A stretch of 52,447 nt of DNA from Bacillus sp. AFS059628. Lineage in GTDB: Bacteria; Bacillota; Bacilli; Bacillales; Bacillaceae_G. The notes beneath the pieces are model-generated. The model ran no database searches. It was not told the DNA's origin and worked only from the letters and a program-made list of their open reading frames with translations. Positions 1 through 8,523 of this stretch are shown piece by piece (within the stretch, counting starts at the first letter, position 1; every line of letters begins with the position of its first letter). The position numbers and the translations under genes were made by a program. Location: assembly GCF_002571225.1 (NCBI RefSeq), contig NZ_NVEC01000085.1, forward strand, positions 1 through 52,447. The letters run 5' to 3'.

Positions 1-7
1 AAATTAA

Positions 8-38
8 AAATGAGCCCGGTGCAATACCGGACTCATTT
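8..38 (-). terminator. Intrinsic terminator downstream of the YueI-family gene
   Basis: A 12-13 bp stem (AAATGAG/CTCATTT and CCGGT/ACCGG arms, loop GCAAT, one C-A mismatch) is followed on the minus strand by a T-rich run. It lies about 130 bases past the stop of the minus-strand YueI-family gene and is the only terminator visible for it. A gene entering from outside the window could also use it. Confidence 0.6.
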
Positions 39-169
39 GGATCAAGCTGCCTAATGAAATAACCGTGTCTAACTTTTAGGGGTCACTTCAGAAATGTTTA
101 CGATTCCATAATCGTTTTTTTGTTTATTTTACGTTTCTTAGAATGATTTCATTTAATCAAGTGTACCTT

Positions 170-562
170 TTACTTCATTTCTTGTTTGTAAATAGCATCT
201 TCTACGTAAATTTGTTCTTTGTCGACAGCAGTGCTATGAGATAATACTAAACCGATTGGTGTTTCTATACCTTTATTTTGAACAATTGTAAAAGGAACAT
301 TTTTTTCATTCGCTAATTTAATGTATTTTGATAAATGTGGGTAAGCAATGCCACCATTTAGGAATATTTGTAATGATTGAGAAGAGCGCATGCTACTAGC
401 TACTTCAGAATATACATTACTTTGCATTACTTGACCGATAGTTAAAGCGATTTCTACACGCTCACGTAATGTAGTTAAATACATATTACGTTCTTCTGGT
501 TTGTTCTGCTTTTGGCCATAAATGCCTTCTTGGAGATAATCTTCCACATTTTTATTTACCAT
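170..562 (-). CDS. YueI family protein (DUF1694), 130 aa
   Basis: Cytosolic protein of the YueI/DUF1694 family, widespread in Bacilli and of unknown function. The length of about 130 residues and features such as the N-terminal VEDYLQEGIYG, the LRERVEIALTIGQV segment and the central SQSLQIFLNGG match the family. The chosen ATG has AAAGGTG seven bases upstream; an in-frame ATG six codons earlier lacks such spacing. It is monocistronic, divergent from the histidine kinase gene, with a hairpin terminator downstream. No catalytic motif is visible. Family assignment is from recalled sequence; the role is not inferred. Confidence 0.8.
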   Translation of the reverse strand: MVNKNVEDYLQEGIYGQKQNKPEERNMYLTTLRERVEIALTIGQVMQSNVYSEVASSMRSSQSLQIFLNGGIAYPHLSKYIKLANEKNVPFTIVQNKGIETPIGLVLSHSTAVDKEQIYVEDAIYKQEMK

Positions 563-807
563 ATTTTTCACACCTTTCATTTTCTATTGTACGAAAGAAT
601 GGAGCAGGATGCAAAAAAGTCGCATACAATATAAAAAATTTTGAATGAAAGGAAGGAAAATGGAATGTATCAATCTAAACAATTAATAAAGTTATAAAAA
701 TTTTATCAACACATATTAACAAAATGTGACAATAATCTATTAACGAATCATGATTTTTGTGTTAATATTCAAAATATAAAGGGTGTTCGTCGCATGGAAA
801 TGGAGGA

Positions 808-1926
808 ATGGAGGTTTTTCCAATCGATAAGGATATTAAAGAAGTATTTTGTTCGCACTTGAAAAACAACAGGCACCAATTCGTTGAGAACTGGAAAAAC
901 AAAATGATAATTTCCGATAAAGATCCGTTTAGACTAGAAGCAGTTCAAAATGGAGTGGATTTATTAGAGTTTATTATCGAACTTACTATGGAAGAAAAAG
1001 ATATAAATTATCTTCAGCCATTATGCGAGAAAATAGCAATCGAACGTGCAGGAGCAGATGCGAATATAGGTGATTTTGTTTATAACGCAAATGTGGGAAG
1101 AAATGAGCTTTTCGAAGCGATGTGTGAGTTAGATGTTAGCGCACGTGAATTGAAACCAATTATGGCTCAAATACATACTTGTTTTGACAAATTAATTTAT
1201 TACACTGTTTTGAAATATTCGGAAATTATATCAAGAAATTTAGAGGAAAAACAGCAATATATTAACGAAACACATAAGGAAAGGCTGACAATTTTAGGGC
1301 AAATGTCAGCTAGTTTTGTACATGAATTCCGTAACCCGCTTACGTCCATTATGGGATTTGTCAAACTATTAAAGGCAGATCATCCTAGTTTATCGTATTT
1401 AGATATTATTTCGCATGAATTAGACCAATTAAACTTTCGTATTTCGCAATTTTTACTCGTATCGAAAAAAGAAATGTGGACTGAATCAGAACGATTTTGG
1501 CTTAATGACTTGTTTCAAGATATTATACAGTTCTTATATCCGAGTTTGGTGAATGCAAATGTTTCGATTGAAAAGAATTTGCCATATCCAATTCCTCTTA
1601 CTGGTTATCGCAGTGAAGTGAGACAAGTATTTTTAAATATATTAATGAACTCAATTGACGCTCTTGAATCAATGAAAGAAGAACGAAAAATTATCATTGA
1701 TGTATTTGAAGAAGATCAATCGATTCGAATTGTAATAAAAAATAACGGACCAATGATTCCAGCTGAAAATGTAGAAACGATTTTTGAACCGTTTGTAACT
1801 ACTAAAAAGTTAGGAACTGGTATTGGGTTATTTGTATGTAAACAAATTGTAGAAAAACATAATGGGTCCATCATGTGTCGTTCAGATAAAGATTGGACAG
1901 AATTTCAAATTGCATTTCAAAAATAA
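808..1926 (+). CDS. Soluble sporulation sensor histidine kinase, BA2291 type, 372 aa
   Basis: Cytosolic histidine kinase expected to feed phosphate to Spo0F in the sporulation phosphorelay. Residues 1-145 are an all-helical sensor region without PAS or membrane segments; it resembles, from memory, the globin-like sensor of B. anthracis BA2291 and the plasmid proteins pXO1-118 and pXO2-61. The H box has His172 (SFVHEFRNPLTS), the N box is around 277-281 (NILMNSID), the F box is EPFVTTK and the G2 box TGIGLFVCKQIVEKHNG. The G1 box reads KNNGPMIP: the Asp usual in DxGxG is Asn312. BA2291 is reported to depend on GTP, which this may explain. GGAGG lies only one base before the ATG, so the true start is uncertain. 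Confidence 0.88.
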   Translation: MEVFPIDKDIKEVFCSHLKNNRHQFVENWKNKMIISDKDPFRLEAVQNGVDLLEFIIELTMEEKDINYLQPLCEKIAIERAGADANIGDFVYNANVGRNELFEAMCELDVSARELKPIMAQIHTCFDKLIYYTVLKYSEIISRNLEEKQQYINETHKERLTILGQMSASFVHEFRNPLTSIMGFVKLLKADHPSLSYLDIISHELDQLNFRISQFLLVSKKEMWTESERFWLNDLFQDIIQFLYPSLVNANVSIEKNLPYPIPLTGYRSEVRQVFLNILMNSIDALESMKEERKIIIDVFEEDQSIRIVIKNNGPMIPAENVETIFEPFVTTKKLGTGIGLFVCKQIVEKHNGSIMCRSDKDWTEFQIAFQK

Positions 1927-1960
1927 ACAGTCTACACCAAATGAATGGTGTAGACTGTTT
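1925..1960. terminator. Bidirectional terminator between kinase and DUF4397 genes
   Basis: A perfect 14-bp stem (AAACAGTCTACACC and its complement) with an 8-base loop, A-rich on the left and T-rich on the right. It sits between the convergent kinase and DUF4397 genes and touches both stop codons, so it can end both transcripts. Confidence 0.9.
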
Positions 1961-2709
1961 TAATTCGTAAGTATAACGGCTTCTAATTTAGGGTCTTTCA
2001 TTGAATAACCTAAAAGTGAAATTGTATAAATAATATTCGGTTCTACTTTGAAATCTGGTATAGTCAGCAAAACACTTGGATTATCTGCGAGTGAAATTTC
2101 AATATCTGCTGTACCTGGGCTAACTTCTAAAAAATCTGTTATTTGTTTAAAAAGTACATTTTCAAATAAATGATCTCCGCCTTTTAAACTTACATTTACA
2201 ACAGGCGTATCTGGAGAAAAATGCGCAAACCGTATTTTTGCTTGACCTGATGGTAAATGAGTATTATCGAGCATAGGTTGTAATTGTAGATGATGATCAC
2301 TATTTATTGCAGCAAAAGTATAAGAGTGATTTCCCATTATCGGTACTAAAGCTGAAAAGATGGGTGTTTCACTTTCGACAGGAACAATATCTATACGGTA
2401 CTTACCTTGTACTAATGTTAAATAGGGACTAAATTGTTTAAATGAAATATTTTTAATAACCTTTTGTCCATTTACTAAAATGTCAACCGCAGGTGTATTT
2501 GAAGCAGAGTGAAAAAACCTTATATGTGACGGTAATGCAGCTTCTTGTGAATCTCTTTTTTCATATGCCTGTACAAGTTTCGTAAGCGCATCGTAATATT
2601 TCATATATAGTTCTACATATTTTTTCGGATTATGAAATTGATAGTATCGAGCGAGCTGTTCGTAACGTGCAGCTTCTTGTCCATATTTTTCGATTTCAGA
2701 TTGAGACAT
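1960..2709 (-). CDS. DUF4397 domain protein, 249 aa
   Basis: Contains two copies of the DUF4397 beta-sandwich, at about residues 64-145 (IRFFHSASNTPAVDILVNG) and 157-245 (IRFAHFSPDTPVVNVSLKG). They follow a charged, Tyr-rich helical N-terminus (1-60). There is no signal peptide, which is unusual because many DUF4397 proteins are exported; this form may act in the mother cell or on the spore. That is inference. The start is the second of two closely spaced ATGs, seven bases after AAAGGAGG; the first is one base from it. Monocistronic and convergent with the kinase gene. Confidence 0.85.
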   Translation of the reverse strand: MSQSEIEKYGQEAARYEQLARYYQFHNPKKYVELYMKYYDALTKLVQAYEKRDSQEAALPSHIRFFHSASNTPAVDILVNGQKVIKNISFKQFSPYLTLVQGKYRIDIVPVESETPIFSALVPIMGNHSYTFAAINSDHHLQLQPMLDNTHLPSGQAKIRFAHFSPDTPVVNVSLKGGDHLFENVLFKQITDFLEVSPGTADIEISLADNPSVLLTIPDFKVEPNIIYTISLLGYSMKDPKLEAVILTN

Positions 2710-2772
2710 GAACATTCCTCCTTTGTCATCATTAAAACTATATGCTTAGCAAGAAAGAGGTTATGCAAAAAA

Positions 2773-2968
2773 ATGTTTTTAAAAGAGAAAGATAGGAAAT
2801 TAATAAGAAGTATTTTTACGGATAAGTGTAGTTTAGGTGAATGAGAGTTATAAATTTCTAGAGGACAAAACAAAATTTCCTCCATATGAGCTGATGAAGT
2901 TTGTATTTCGAAATGAAAACGCAAGAGTGAAACAAGTGACATTTCGAAAACATGTCCCAAATCCTTAG
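2773..2968 (+). pseudogene. Frameshifted small ORF, unknown family
   Basis: Two reading frames join into one plausible small protein of about 65 residues. The first (ATG at 2773) encodes MFLKEKDRKLIRSIFTDKCSLGE and stops with TGA at 2842-2844. The other frame continues with KFLEDKTKFPPYELMKFVFR and ends with TAG at 2966-2968, inside a strong terminator. The abutting frames, coding-like composition and retained terminator suggest one gene broken by a single-base indel. A separate GTG-started ORF from 2837 is possible but has no ribosome binding site. I do not recognise the family. Confidence 0.45.
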
Positions 2969-2986
2969 GAAACTAGGGATTTTTTT
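2960..2986 (+). terminator. Intrinsic terminator of the broken ORF at 2773
   Basis: A 9-bp stem AATCCTTAG / CTAGGGATT (one G-T pair) with a GAAA tetraloop and a T run. The stop codon of the preceding frame lies inside the stem, which ties the terminator to that small gene. Confidence 0.8.
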
Positions 2987-3050
2987 AATTATGGGCAAAT
3001 ACACATACAAAGTGATAATTGTCCTACATAAATTATAAAGGAAAGGTAGT

Positions 3051-3211
3051 TTGAATTTGAGGAAAGGGATGAAATCTTGGGATGGGGATATCCCGCAAGG
3101 AATTGTGAATGGAGTTATGGATGGTTTTGTGCTTTATGCTGTAGGATGAATTTTGATTTTGTAATACTATTGTTTCTATTTACGTTAGCAAGTGACGGTA
3201 TTAATCGATAA
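3051..3211 (+). pseudogene. Broken or split small membrane-protein gene
   Basis: A TTG codon at 3051 follows AAAGGAAAGG and opens a 32-codon frame ending at TGA 3147-3149. An ATG at 3146 overlaps that stop and opens a 21-codon hydrophobic frame (FVILLFLFTLASDGINR) ending at 3209-3211, just before a terminator. Read as one protein with a single-base slip this gives a peptide of about 53 residues with one C-terminal membrane helix. Two translationally coupled peptides are the alternative, since the ATGA overlap is exact. Family unknown. Confidence 0.4.
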
Positions 3212-3225
3212 AAGAGCGTCGTGCC

Positions 3226-3259
3226 GAACTGATTAATGTGGTTAATCGGTTCTTTTTTT
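3226..3259 (+). terminator. Intrinsic terminator after the small membrane ORF
   Basis: An 11-bp stem GAACTGATTAA / TTAATCGGTTC with a 5-base loop, followed by a T run. It lies 15 bases after the stop at 3211, marking the end of that transcription unit. Confidence 0.85.
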
Positions 3260-3374
3260 ATTGTATAAAACAGAGCGAAGTATATGTGAAATATTGGTTT
3301 CTATAAAAATAATTGCTATGCATTTAGTAGGATTAATTGTCGAGATTTGTTTGAAAATATGCAATATAAAGTAG

Positions 3375-3521
3375 GAGAATAGGAAGGAGTTTAAAGGGAG
3401 TTTCGTCGAAGTTTACACAATGTCGGCATTTGAGGAAGGCTGGCATTATGTTAGAAAAATTTTCAGCGAAGCGTTAATTTTATATAAGGGAGGGTTATTT
3501 GGGCGTAAAGATAAGGGTTGA
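3375..3521 (+). pseudogene. Coding remnant without a usable start, unknown
   Basis: An open frame running from after a TAG at 3372 to TGA at 3519 encodes a protein-like stretch including FEEGWHYVRKIFSEALILYK and ending GGLFGRKDKG. The only ATG (3420) lacks a ribosome binding site at proper distance. This looks like the 3' end of a lost gene. With the two broken ORFs upstream it makes 2710-3693 a stretch of decay. Within it I see no intact gene and no clear promoter for the operon at 3694. Confidence 0.3.
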
Positions 3522-3693
3522 TCTACATTTTAAGTTCTGAATTTTCTGTTTTCAAAATAATATTTAGCACTCATTTGTATATTTTATAATAGTTTTTTGA
3601 TAAATTCACTGCTTTCGCAGAGGGTTCTTTTTTATGAAAGAAACGTCAATTTTCTTCATATATATATACAAATTGGAGAAATGGGGGAGCGCT

Positions 3694-5004
3694 ATGCGCG
3701 ATTACTTAATTAAACCACTTGTTGGTCAGCCGTATCCAATGATTTCACATGGAAAAGGTGTGTATTTGTATGATCAAAACGGAAATAAATATTTTGATGG
3801 GTCGTCAGGGGCAATTACGGCAGGTATTGGGCATGGCGTAAAGGAGATTGCGGACGTTATCAAAAAGCAAGCAGAGGAGATTGCTTTCGTTTATAGATCA
3901 CAGTTTACGAGTGAACCAGCTGAAAAATTAGCGAAGAAATTAAGCGATTTAAGTGTAGGAGATTTGAACTGGAGCTTTTTTGTGAATAGTGGTACGGAAG
4001 CAAATGAAACAGCTATGAAAATTGCAATTCAACATTTTCAAGAGCGAGGTATTCAAGGGAAACATAAAATTTTGTCACGATGGATGAGTTATCACGGTAT
4101 TACGATGGGCGCCTTATCAATGTCTGGACATCCACTGCGTAGACAACGTTTCGTATCAATTTTAGAAGATTATCCAACTATTCCAGCTCCATATTGTTTT
4201 AGATGTCCGGTGCAAAAAGTATATCCAACTTGTCAGCTTGCTTGTGCGACTGAACTAGAAAGATCAATCGAAAGAATTGGTGCAGAACATATCGCAGCTT
4301 TTATCGCTGAACCGATTATCGGAGCAGCTGGAGGCGCAGTCGTTCCGCCGAAAGAATATTATAAAGTTATTAAAGATATTTGTAGTCATTACGATATTTT
4401 ATTTATTGCTGATGAAGTAATGACTGGGCTTGGTCGTACTGGCGCATGGTTTGCGATGGAGCATTGGGGGGTAGAACCGGATATTATGACCCTTGGTAAA
4501 GGTTTAGGAGCTGGATACACACCGATGGCAGCGACGGTTGTAAGTGACCGTGTAATGGAGCCGATTTTACGGGGGTCGCGTTCTGTTATGAGTGGGCATA
4601 CGTTAAGTGCAAATCCATTATCTGCAGCAACAGCTTTAGCTGTTATTGAATATATGGAGAAACATAATCTACCTGAAAAAACAGCGGAAAAGGGAGAGTA
4701 TTTAATAAAAGGTTTACAGAAAGTTCAGCAACAATCGACAATCATTGCTGATGTGCGCGGAAAAGGTTTGCTAATTGGGGTAGAATTGCAACCGTTTACA
4801 AAGGCGTCGGAACTTATTTCAGTTGCAGCTAAAAATGGTCTTCTTTTATATCAAGCTGTTTCAGGGCAAGCAGGAAAAGAAGATAGTGCACTGCTTGTGG
4901 CACCGCCAATGACAACTACATATTCCGAGTTAGATGAATTACTTTCAATTTTTGCAAAAAGTGTAGAAGAAATGATGCAAAAAGGAGGGCATAGTATCGC
5001 ATGA
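3694..5004 (+). CDS. yodT: PLP-dependent class III aminotransferase (YodT-like), 436 aa
   Basis: Fold-type I, class III (omega/ornithine-type) aminotransferase; first gene of the yodT-S-R-Q-P operon. The PLP-phosphate region NSGTEANETAMK is at 98-109, Asp240 in DEVMTGLGRTG should contact the pyridine nitrogen, and Lys269 in TLGKGLGAGY is the likely Schiff-base lysine. The ATG at 3694 is used because GGGGGAG lies just upstream; a longer frame from 3634 adds 20 unlikely residues. It overlaps the next gene by ATGA. Given yodP and kamA it may transaminate beta-lysine or its acetyl derivative to a beta-keto acid; that substrate is inference. In B. subtilis the homologous operon is expressed in the mother cell under SigE. 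Confidence 0.88.
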   Translation: MRDYLIKPLVGQPYPMISHGKGVYLYDQNGNKYFDGSSGAITAGIGHGVKEIADVIKKQAEEIAFVYRSQFTSEPAEKLAKKLSDLSVGDLNWSFFVNSGTEANETAMKIAIQHFQERGIQGKHKILSRWMSYHGITMGALSMSGHPLRRQRFVSILEDYPTIPAPYCFRCPVQKVYPTCQLACATELERSIERIGAEHIAAFIAEPIIGAAGGAVVPPKEYYKVIKDICSHYDILFIADEVMTGLGRTGAWFAMEHWGVEPDIMTLGKGLGAGYTPMAATVVSDRVMEPILRGSRSVMSGHTLSANPLSAATALAVIEYMEKHNLPEKTAEKGEYLIKGLQKVQQQSTIIADVRGKGLLIGVELQPFTKASELISVAAKNGLLLYQAVSGQAGKEDSALLVAPPMTTTYSELDELLSIFAKSVEEMMQKGGHSIA

Positions 5005-5699
5005 CAACTATTACAAATACATTCGGTAAATTAAAAGAGATAGAGGAAGTAATTTCTTTGTTTCACGATGATATGACATTAATGTTTGGAGGGTTTGGGG
5101 GGATTGGATCCCCTCCTTCTTTAATACAGGCGATTTTAGAAAAAGGAGTTACAAATTTAAATTTAATAGGAAATGATACTGGATTTCCTGATGTAGGAAT
5201 CGGTCGTCTCGTTACGAATGAAAGAGTAAAATCATTAATTACTTCTCATATCGGCTCAAACCCAAATGCAGGAAGACAACTAAACGAAGGAAGGTTACAA
5301 ATTGAGTTTTCTCCCCAAGGAACATTAGCAGAGCGTATTCGCGCTGGTGGTGTAGGGCTTGGTGGCGTATTAGTTGATGTGGGTGTTGATACGATTGTAG
5401 AAGAAGGAAAACGTACTGTTGAAATGAATGGTAAGACATATTTAGTTGAAACAGCATTAACTGCTGAGGTTGCGATTGTATATGCGAAAAAAGCGGATCC
5501 GTTCGGTAACCTTGTGTTTGATAAGAGTGCTCGTAACATGAATCCTCACGTTGCTATGGCCGGGGATATAACGATTGTAGAAGCAGAAGAAATTGTTCCA
5601 CTTGGAAGTTTAGATCCAGAAGAAATTGTTGTTCCAGGAGTATTTGTAAATTATATCGTACCGTCGGAAGGAGTGAATTGGAAATGGGTATGGGCCTAG
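5001..5699 (+). CDS. yodS: CoA-transferase subunit A (YodS-like), 232 aa
   Basis: Alpha subunit of a class I 3-oxoacid CoA-transferase, which moves CoA from acyl-CoA to a keto acid. The glycine-rich GGFGGIGSPPSLIQAI at about 29-44 and the length of 232 fit the A subunits. The ATG overlaps the stop of yodT (ATGA), with AAAGGAGG about 15 bases upstream in the end of yodT, so translation is probably coupled. The beta subunit follows with a 16-base overlap. It probably acts on the keto acid made from the lysine derivative; the exact donor and acceptor cannot be read from sequence. Confidence 0.88.
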   Translation: MTTITNTFGKLKEIEEVISLFHDDMTLMFGGFGGIGSPPSLIQAILEKGVTNLNLIGNDTGFPDVGIGRLVTNERVKSLITSHIGSNPNAGRQLNEGRLQIEFSPQGTLAERIRAGGVGLGGVLVDVGVDTIVEEGKRTVEMNGKTYLVETALTAEVAIVYAKKADPFGNLVFDKSARNMNPHVAMAGDITIVEAEEIVPLGSLDPEEIVVPGVFVNYIVPSEGVNWKWVWA

Positions 5700-6346
5700 A
5701 AGTGAGAGATAAAATTGCTAGACGTGCAGCGAAAGAAATACAAAATGGCATGATTGTAAATTTAGGTATTGGTATACCATCACTTGTACCAAACCATTTG
5801 CCTGACGATATAAACGTTATGTTTCATGCGGAAAATGGAATTGTAGGTATGGGTCCTACACCAAGCAAAGGAAATGAAGACGAAAATTTATGTAACGCAG
5901 CAGGTTTGCCGACATCTCTTATTACTGGAGCGAGTTATTTTGATAGCTGCACAGCGTTTGGGATGATTCGGAAAGGTTTACTAGATATTACGATTCTTGG
6001 TTCATTACAAGTGAGTGAGAATGGTGATTTAGCGAACTGGATTGTACCAGGAAAACGCGTTCCAGGTATTGGGGGAGCGATGGATTTGGCACAAAAAGCG
6101 AAGCGTGTCGTTGTTGTCATGAATCATGTCGATAAATACGGAAATGCAAAAATTGTTTCGGAGTGTACATTACCATTAACTTCAAAGAAATGTGTAGATT
6201 TAATTATTACGGATATGGCGGTTATGGAAGTGACGCCGAGTGGACTTATTTTACAAGAATTAATGAGCCCGTACACAGTGGAAGATATAAAACAACATAC
6301 GGAAGCGGAGTTTGAAATTGGCTCTAATTTACTAGTAATTGAATGA
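5684..6346 (+). CDS. yodR: CoA-transferase subunit B (YodR-like), 220 aa
   Basis: Beta subunit of the class I CoA-transferase, partner of the preceding gene. The AENG motif (HAENGIVGMGP, Glu50 from this start) supplies the catalytic glutamate that forms the enzyme-CoA thioester. NLGIGIPSLV near residue 26 and GGAMDLAQKAKRVVVVMNH are typical of B subunits. Three in-frame starts compete: TTG 5678 (4 bases after AAGGAG), ATG 5684 (10 bases) and ATG 5690 (16 bases); I chose 5684. The overlap with yodS indicates stoichiometric, coupled translation. Confidence 0.87.
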   Translation: MGMGLEVRDKIARRAAKEIQNGMIVNLGIGIPSLVPNHLPDDINVMFHAENGIVGMGPTPSKGNEDENLCNAAGLPTSLITGASYFDSCTAFGMIRKGLLDITILGSLQVSENGDLANWIVPGKRVPGIGGAMDLAQKAKRVVVVMNHVDKYGNAKIVSECTLPLTSKKCVDLIITDMAVMEVTPSGLILQELMSPYTVEDIKQHTEAEFEIGSNLLVIE

Positions 6347-6361
6347 GGGGAGATGTAATAT

Positions 6362-7630
6362 ATGGAGCAATTAAAAAAACAAATTTGTGATTATATTGAG
6401 AGTCAAGAAGAAGAGAGCGTAAAATTTTTAAAACGATTAATTCAAGAAAAGAGCGTATCTGGTGATGAAAGTGGTGCGCAGGCAATTGTGATTGAAAAAT
6501 TGCGCGAGCTAGGTTTAGATCTTGATATTTGGGAACCTTCATTTTCTAAAATGAAAGATCACCCTTATTTTGTATCACCACGTACAAGTTTTTCGGATAG
6601 TCCGAACATTGTAGCGACTCTTAAAGGAAGTGGCGACGGGAAATCTATGATATTAAATGGACATATTGATGTTGTACCAGAAGGAGATGTGGACCAGTGG
6701 GACCATCATCCCTATAGTGGTGAGAGAATAGGAAATCGTATATACGGCCGCGGGACAACAGATATGAAAGGCGGCAATGTCGCGCTAATGCTTGCGATGG
6801 AAGCAATTATTGAATCTCGTATTGAATTAAAAGGAGATATTTATTTTCAAAGTGTAATAGAAGAAGAAAGCGGCGGAGCAGGAACATTAGCTACGATATT
6901 ACGAGGATATAAAGCGGATGGTGTCATTATTCCAGAGCCGACAAATATGAAGTTTTTCCCGAAACAACAAGGTTCTATGTGGTTTCGTCTACATGTAAAA
7001 GGGAAAGCAGCACACGGTGGAACACGTTATGAAGGAGTAAGTGCAATTGAAAAAAGCATGTTTGTTGTAGAGCATTTAAGAAAGCTGGAAGCGAAGAGAA
7101 ATGACCGAATTACAGACCCGTTATTTAAAGGAATCCCAATTCCAATTCCAATTAATATTGGGAAAATAGAAGGCGGGAGCTGGCCAAGTTCTGTTCCTGA
7201 TTCGTTAATTTTAGAAGGAAGATGCGGTATTGCGCCGAATGAGACTATAGAGGCAGCAAAAGAAGAATTCGAGAATTGGATCGCTGAATTAAATGATGTG
7301 GACAATTGGTTTGTTGAAAATCCTGTAGAAGTAGAATGGTTTGGAGCGAGATGGGTGCCTGGTGAACTAGAAGAAAATCATGAGTTAATTACAACACTCG
7401 GACATAACTTTGTTGAAATCGAAGGAAAAGAACCAATTATTGAAGCATCGCCGTGGGGGACTGATGGAGGTTTATTTACACAAATCGCAGGTGTACCAAC
7501 GATAGTATTTGGCCCAGGAGAAACGAAAGTCGCACATTATCCAAATGAATATATAGAAGTTGATAAAATGATAGCTGCCGCAAAAATTATTGCATGTACA
7601 TTACTAGATTGGTGTGAGGTGAAAAAATGA
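6362..7630 (+). CDS. yodQ: M20-family deacylase (YodQ-like), 422 aa
   Basis: Zinc-dependent amidohydrolase of the ArgE/DapE/ACY1 peptidase M20 family. Metal ligands and catalytic residues appear in NGHIDVVPEGD (His101, Asp103), RGTTDMKGG (Asp134) and IEEESGG (Glu167-Glu168). The length suits a two-domain enzyme with a dimerisation insert at about 200-310. It follows yodR by 15 bases with AGGGGAGATG upstream and ends in an ATGA overlap with yodP. With an acetyltransferase next door, removing an acetyl group from an acetylated lysine derivative is reasonable but unproven. B. subtilis yodQ is the positional homologue. Confidence 0.87.
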   Translation: MEQLKKQICDYIESQEEESVKFLKRLIQEKSVSGDESGAQAIVIEKLRELGLDLDIWEPSFSKMKDHPYFVSPRTSFSDSPNIVATLKGSGDGKSMILNGHIDVVPEGDVDQWDHHPYSGERIGNRIYGRGTTDMKGGNVALMLAMEAIIESRIELKGDIYFQSVIEEESGGAGTLATILRGYKADGVIIPEPTNMKFFPKQQGSMWFRLHVKGKAAHGGTRYEGVSAIEKSMFVVEHLRKLEAKRNDRITDPLFKGIPIPIPINIGKIEGGSWPSSVPDSLILEGRCGIAPNETIEAAKEEFENWIAELNDVDNWFVENPVEVEWFGARWVPGELEENHELITTLGHNFVEIEGKEPIIEASPWGTDGGLFTQIAGVPTIVFGPGETKVAHYPNEYIEVDKMIAAAKIIACTLLDWCEVKK

Positions 7631-8472
7631 AATACTATGAATCTTTTAGAGAGCAGACGAACCGCTATACAGTAGAAGGCGTTTTAGATTATTTTAATAA
7701 ACGTATTCGAGTAGACCACTACACAGGAAATATTGAGAGGATTATCCAAACAATTGACGAATTAGCAGAGAAACATTCTTTCACTAAATGTATTGTTAAA
7801 GGAAAGGGAGAGCATGTTTCAACATGGCTCTCTTTCGGTTTTTTATTGGAAGCAACAATACCACATTATTTTCAAGGTCACGATGCATACTTCTTTGTGA
7901 AATTTAATAATGATGAAAGACGAAATAGTATTCATTGGGCTGAGGAAGACACCATTTTAAGCGGTGTAAAAGCAAAAGAAGTAAAGGAAAAAATAGTCCC
8001 AGAGAAATTTCTATTAAGAAAAGCGACAGAAGAGGATGCAGAGGAATTAGCAGTTGTATTTGGGAAAGTATTTGAAGTGTATCCGACTCCGTTAAACGAA
8101 GCGAGTTATGTAAAACAAACGATGAGAGAAGACGATACAATTTATTATGTGTATGAATTCGAGGGGGAAATAATTAGTACAGCGTCTGCAGAAATGAATA
8201 TAAAAGAAGGCAATGCAGAATTAACGAATTGTGCTACCTTACCCGAATATCGTAAACATGGGTTTATGAAAAGTTTATTAATTAAGTTGGAGGAAGAACT
8301 GCAAGAAAGATCGATTTTCTGCTCTTATACAATTGCTCGATCTCTTTCTTTCGGAATGAATGCGGCCTTTCATCAGTTAGGTTATACGTATTCAGGGCGA
8401 CTGGCGAACAATTGCTACATTTTTGATAAGTTGGAAGACATGAATATTTGGGTGAAAGATTTGTCTAAATAG
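7627..8472 (+). CDS. yodP: Beta-lysine N6-acetyltransferase (YodP/AblB-like), 281 aa
   Basis: GNAT-fold acetyltransferase; homologues (AblB) acetylate beta-lysine from KamA to N6-acetyl-beta-lysine, an osmolyte in methanogens also produced when B. subtilis yodP-kamA is overexpressed. The GNAT core spans about 130-270 and includes FLLRKATEEDAEELA and the acetyl-CoA loop region CATLPEYRKHGFMKSLL. The N-terminal 120 residues are the extra domain seen in AblB. The ATG overlaps the yodQ stop, with GAGGTG upstream. Last gene of the yodT-P unit; kamA, its partner enzyme, lies beyond the inserted regulator gene. Confidence 0.85.
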   Translation: MKYYESFREQTNRYTVEGVLDYFNKRIRVDHYTGNIERIIQTIDELAEKHSFTKCIVKGKGEHVSTWLSFGFLLEATIPHYFQGHDAYFFVKFNNDERRNSIHWAEEDTILSGVKAKEVKEKIVPEKFLLRKATEEDAEELAVVFGKVFEVYPTPLNEASYVKQTMREDDTIYYVYEFEGEIISTASAEMNIKEGNAELTNCATLPEYRKHGFMKSLLIKLEEELQERSIFCSYTIARSLSFGMNAAFHQLGYTYSGRLANNCYIFDKLEDMNIWVKDLSK

Positions 8473-8523
8473 CACGGTAAAAAAATAGAACGGAATCGTC
8501 ATGCTTATAATCGCACATAGGTA

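Noticed and set aside
2632-2844. Long plus-strand frame opposite the start of the DUF4397 gene
   Set aside because: Most of it is antisense to a well-supported gene; only the part from 2773 lies in the gap and is treated separately.
3437-3455. CTGGCATTATGTTAGA and TTAGCACTCATTTGTA (about 3564-3579) as sigma-54 promoters for yodT
   Set aside because: Both keep the 10-base spacing but miss one base of the GG or GC cores, and neither is better than chance in AT-rich DNA.
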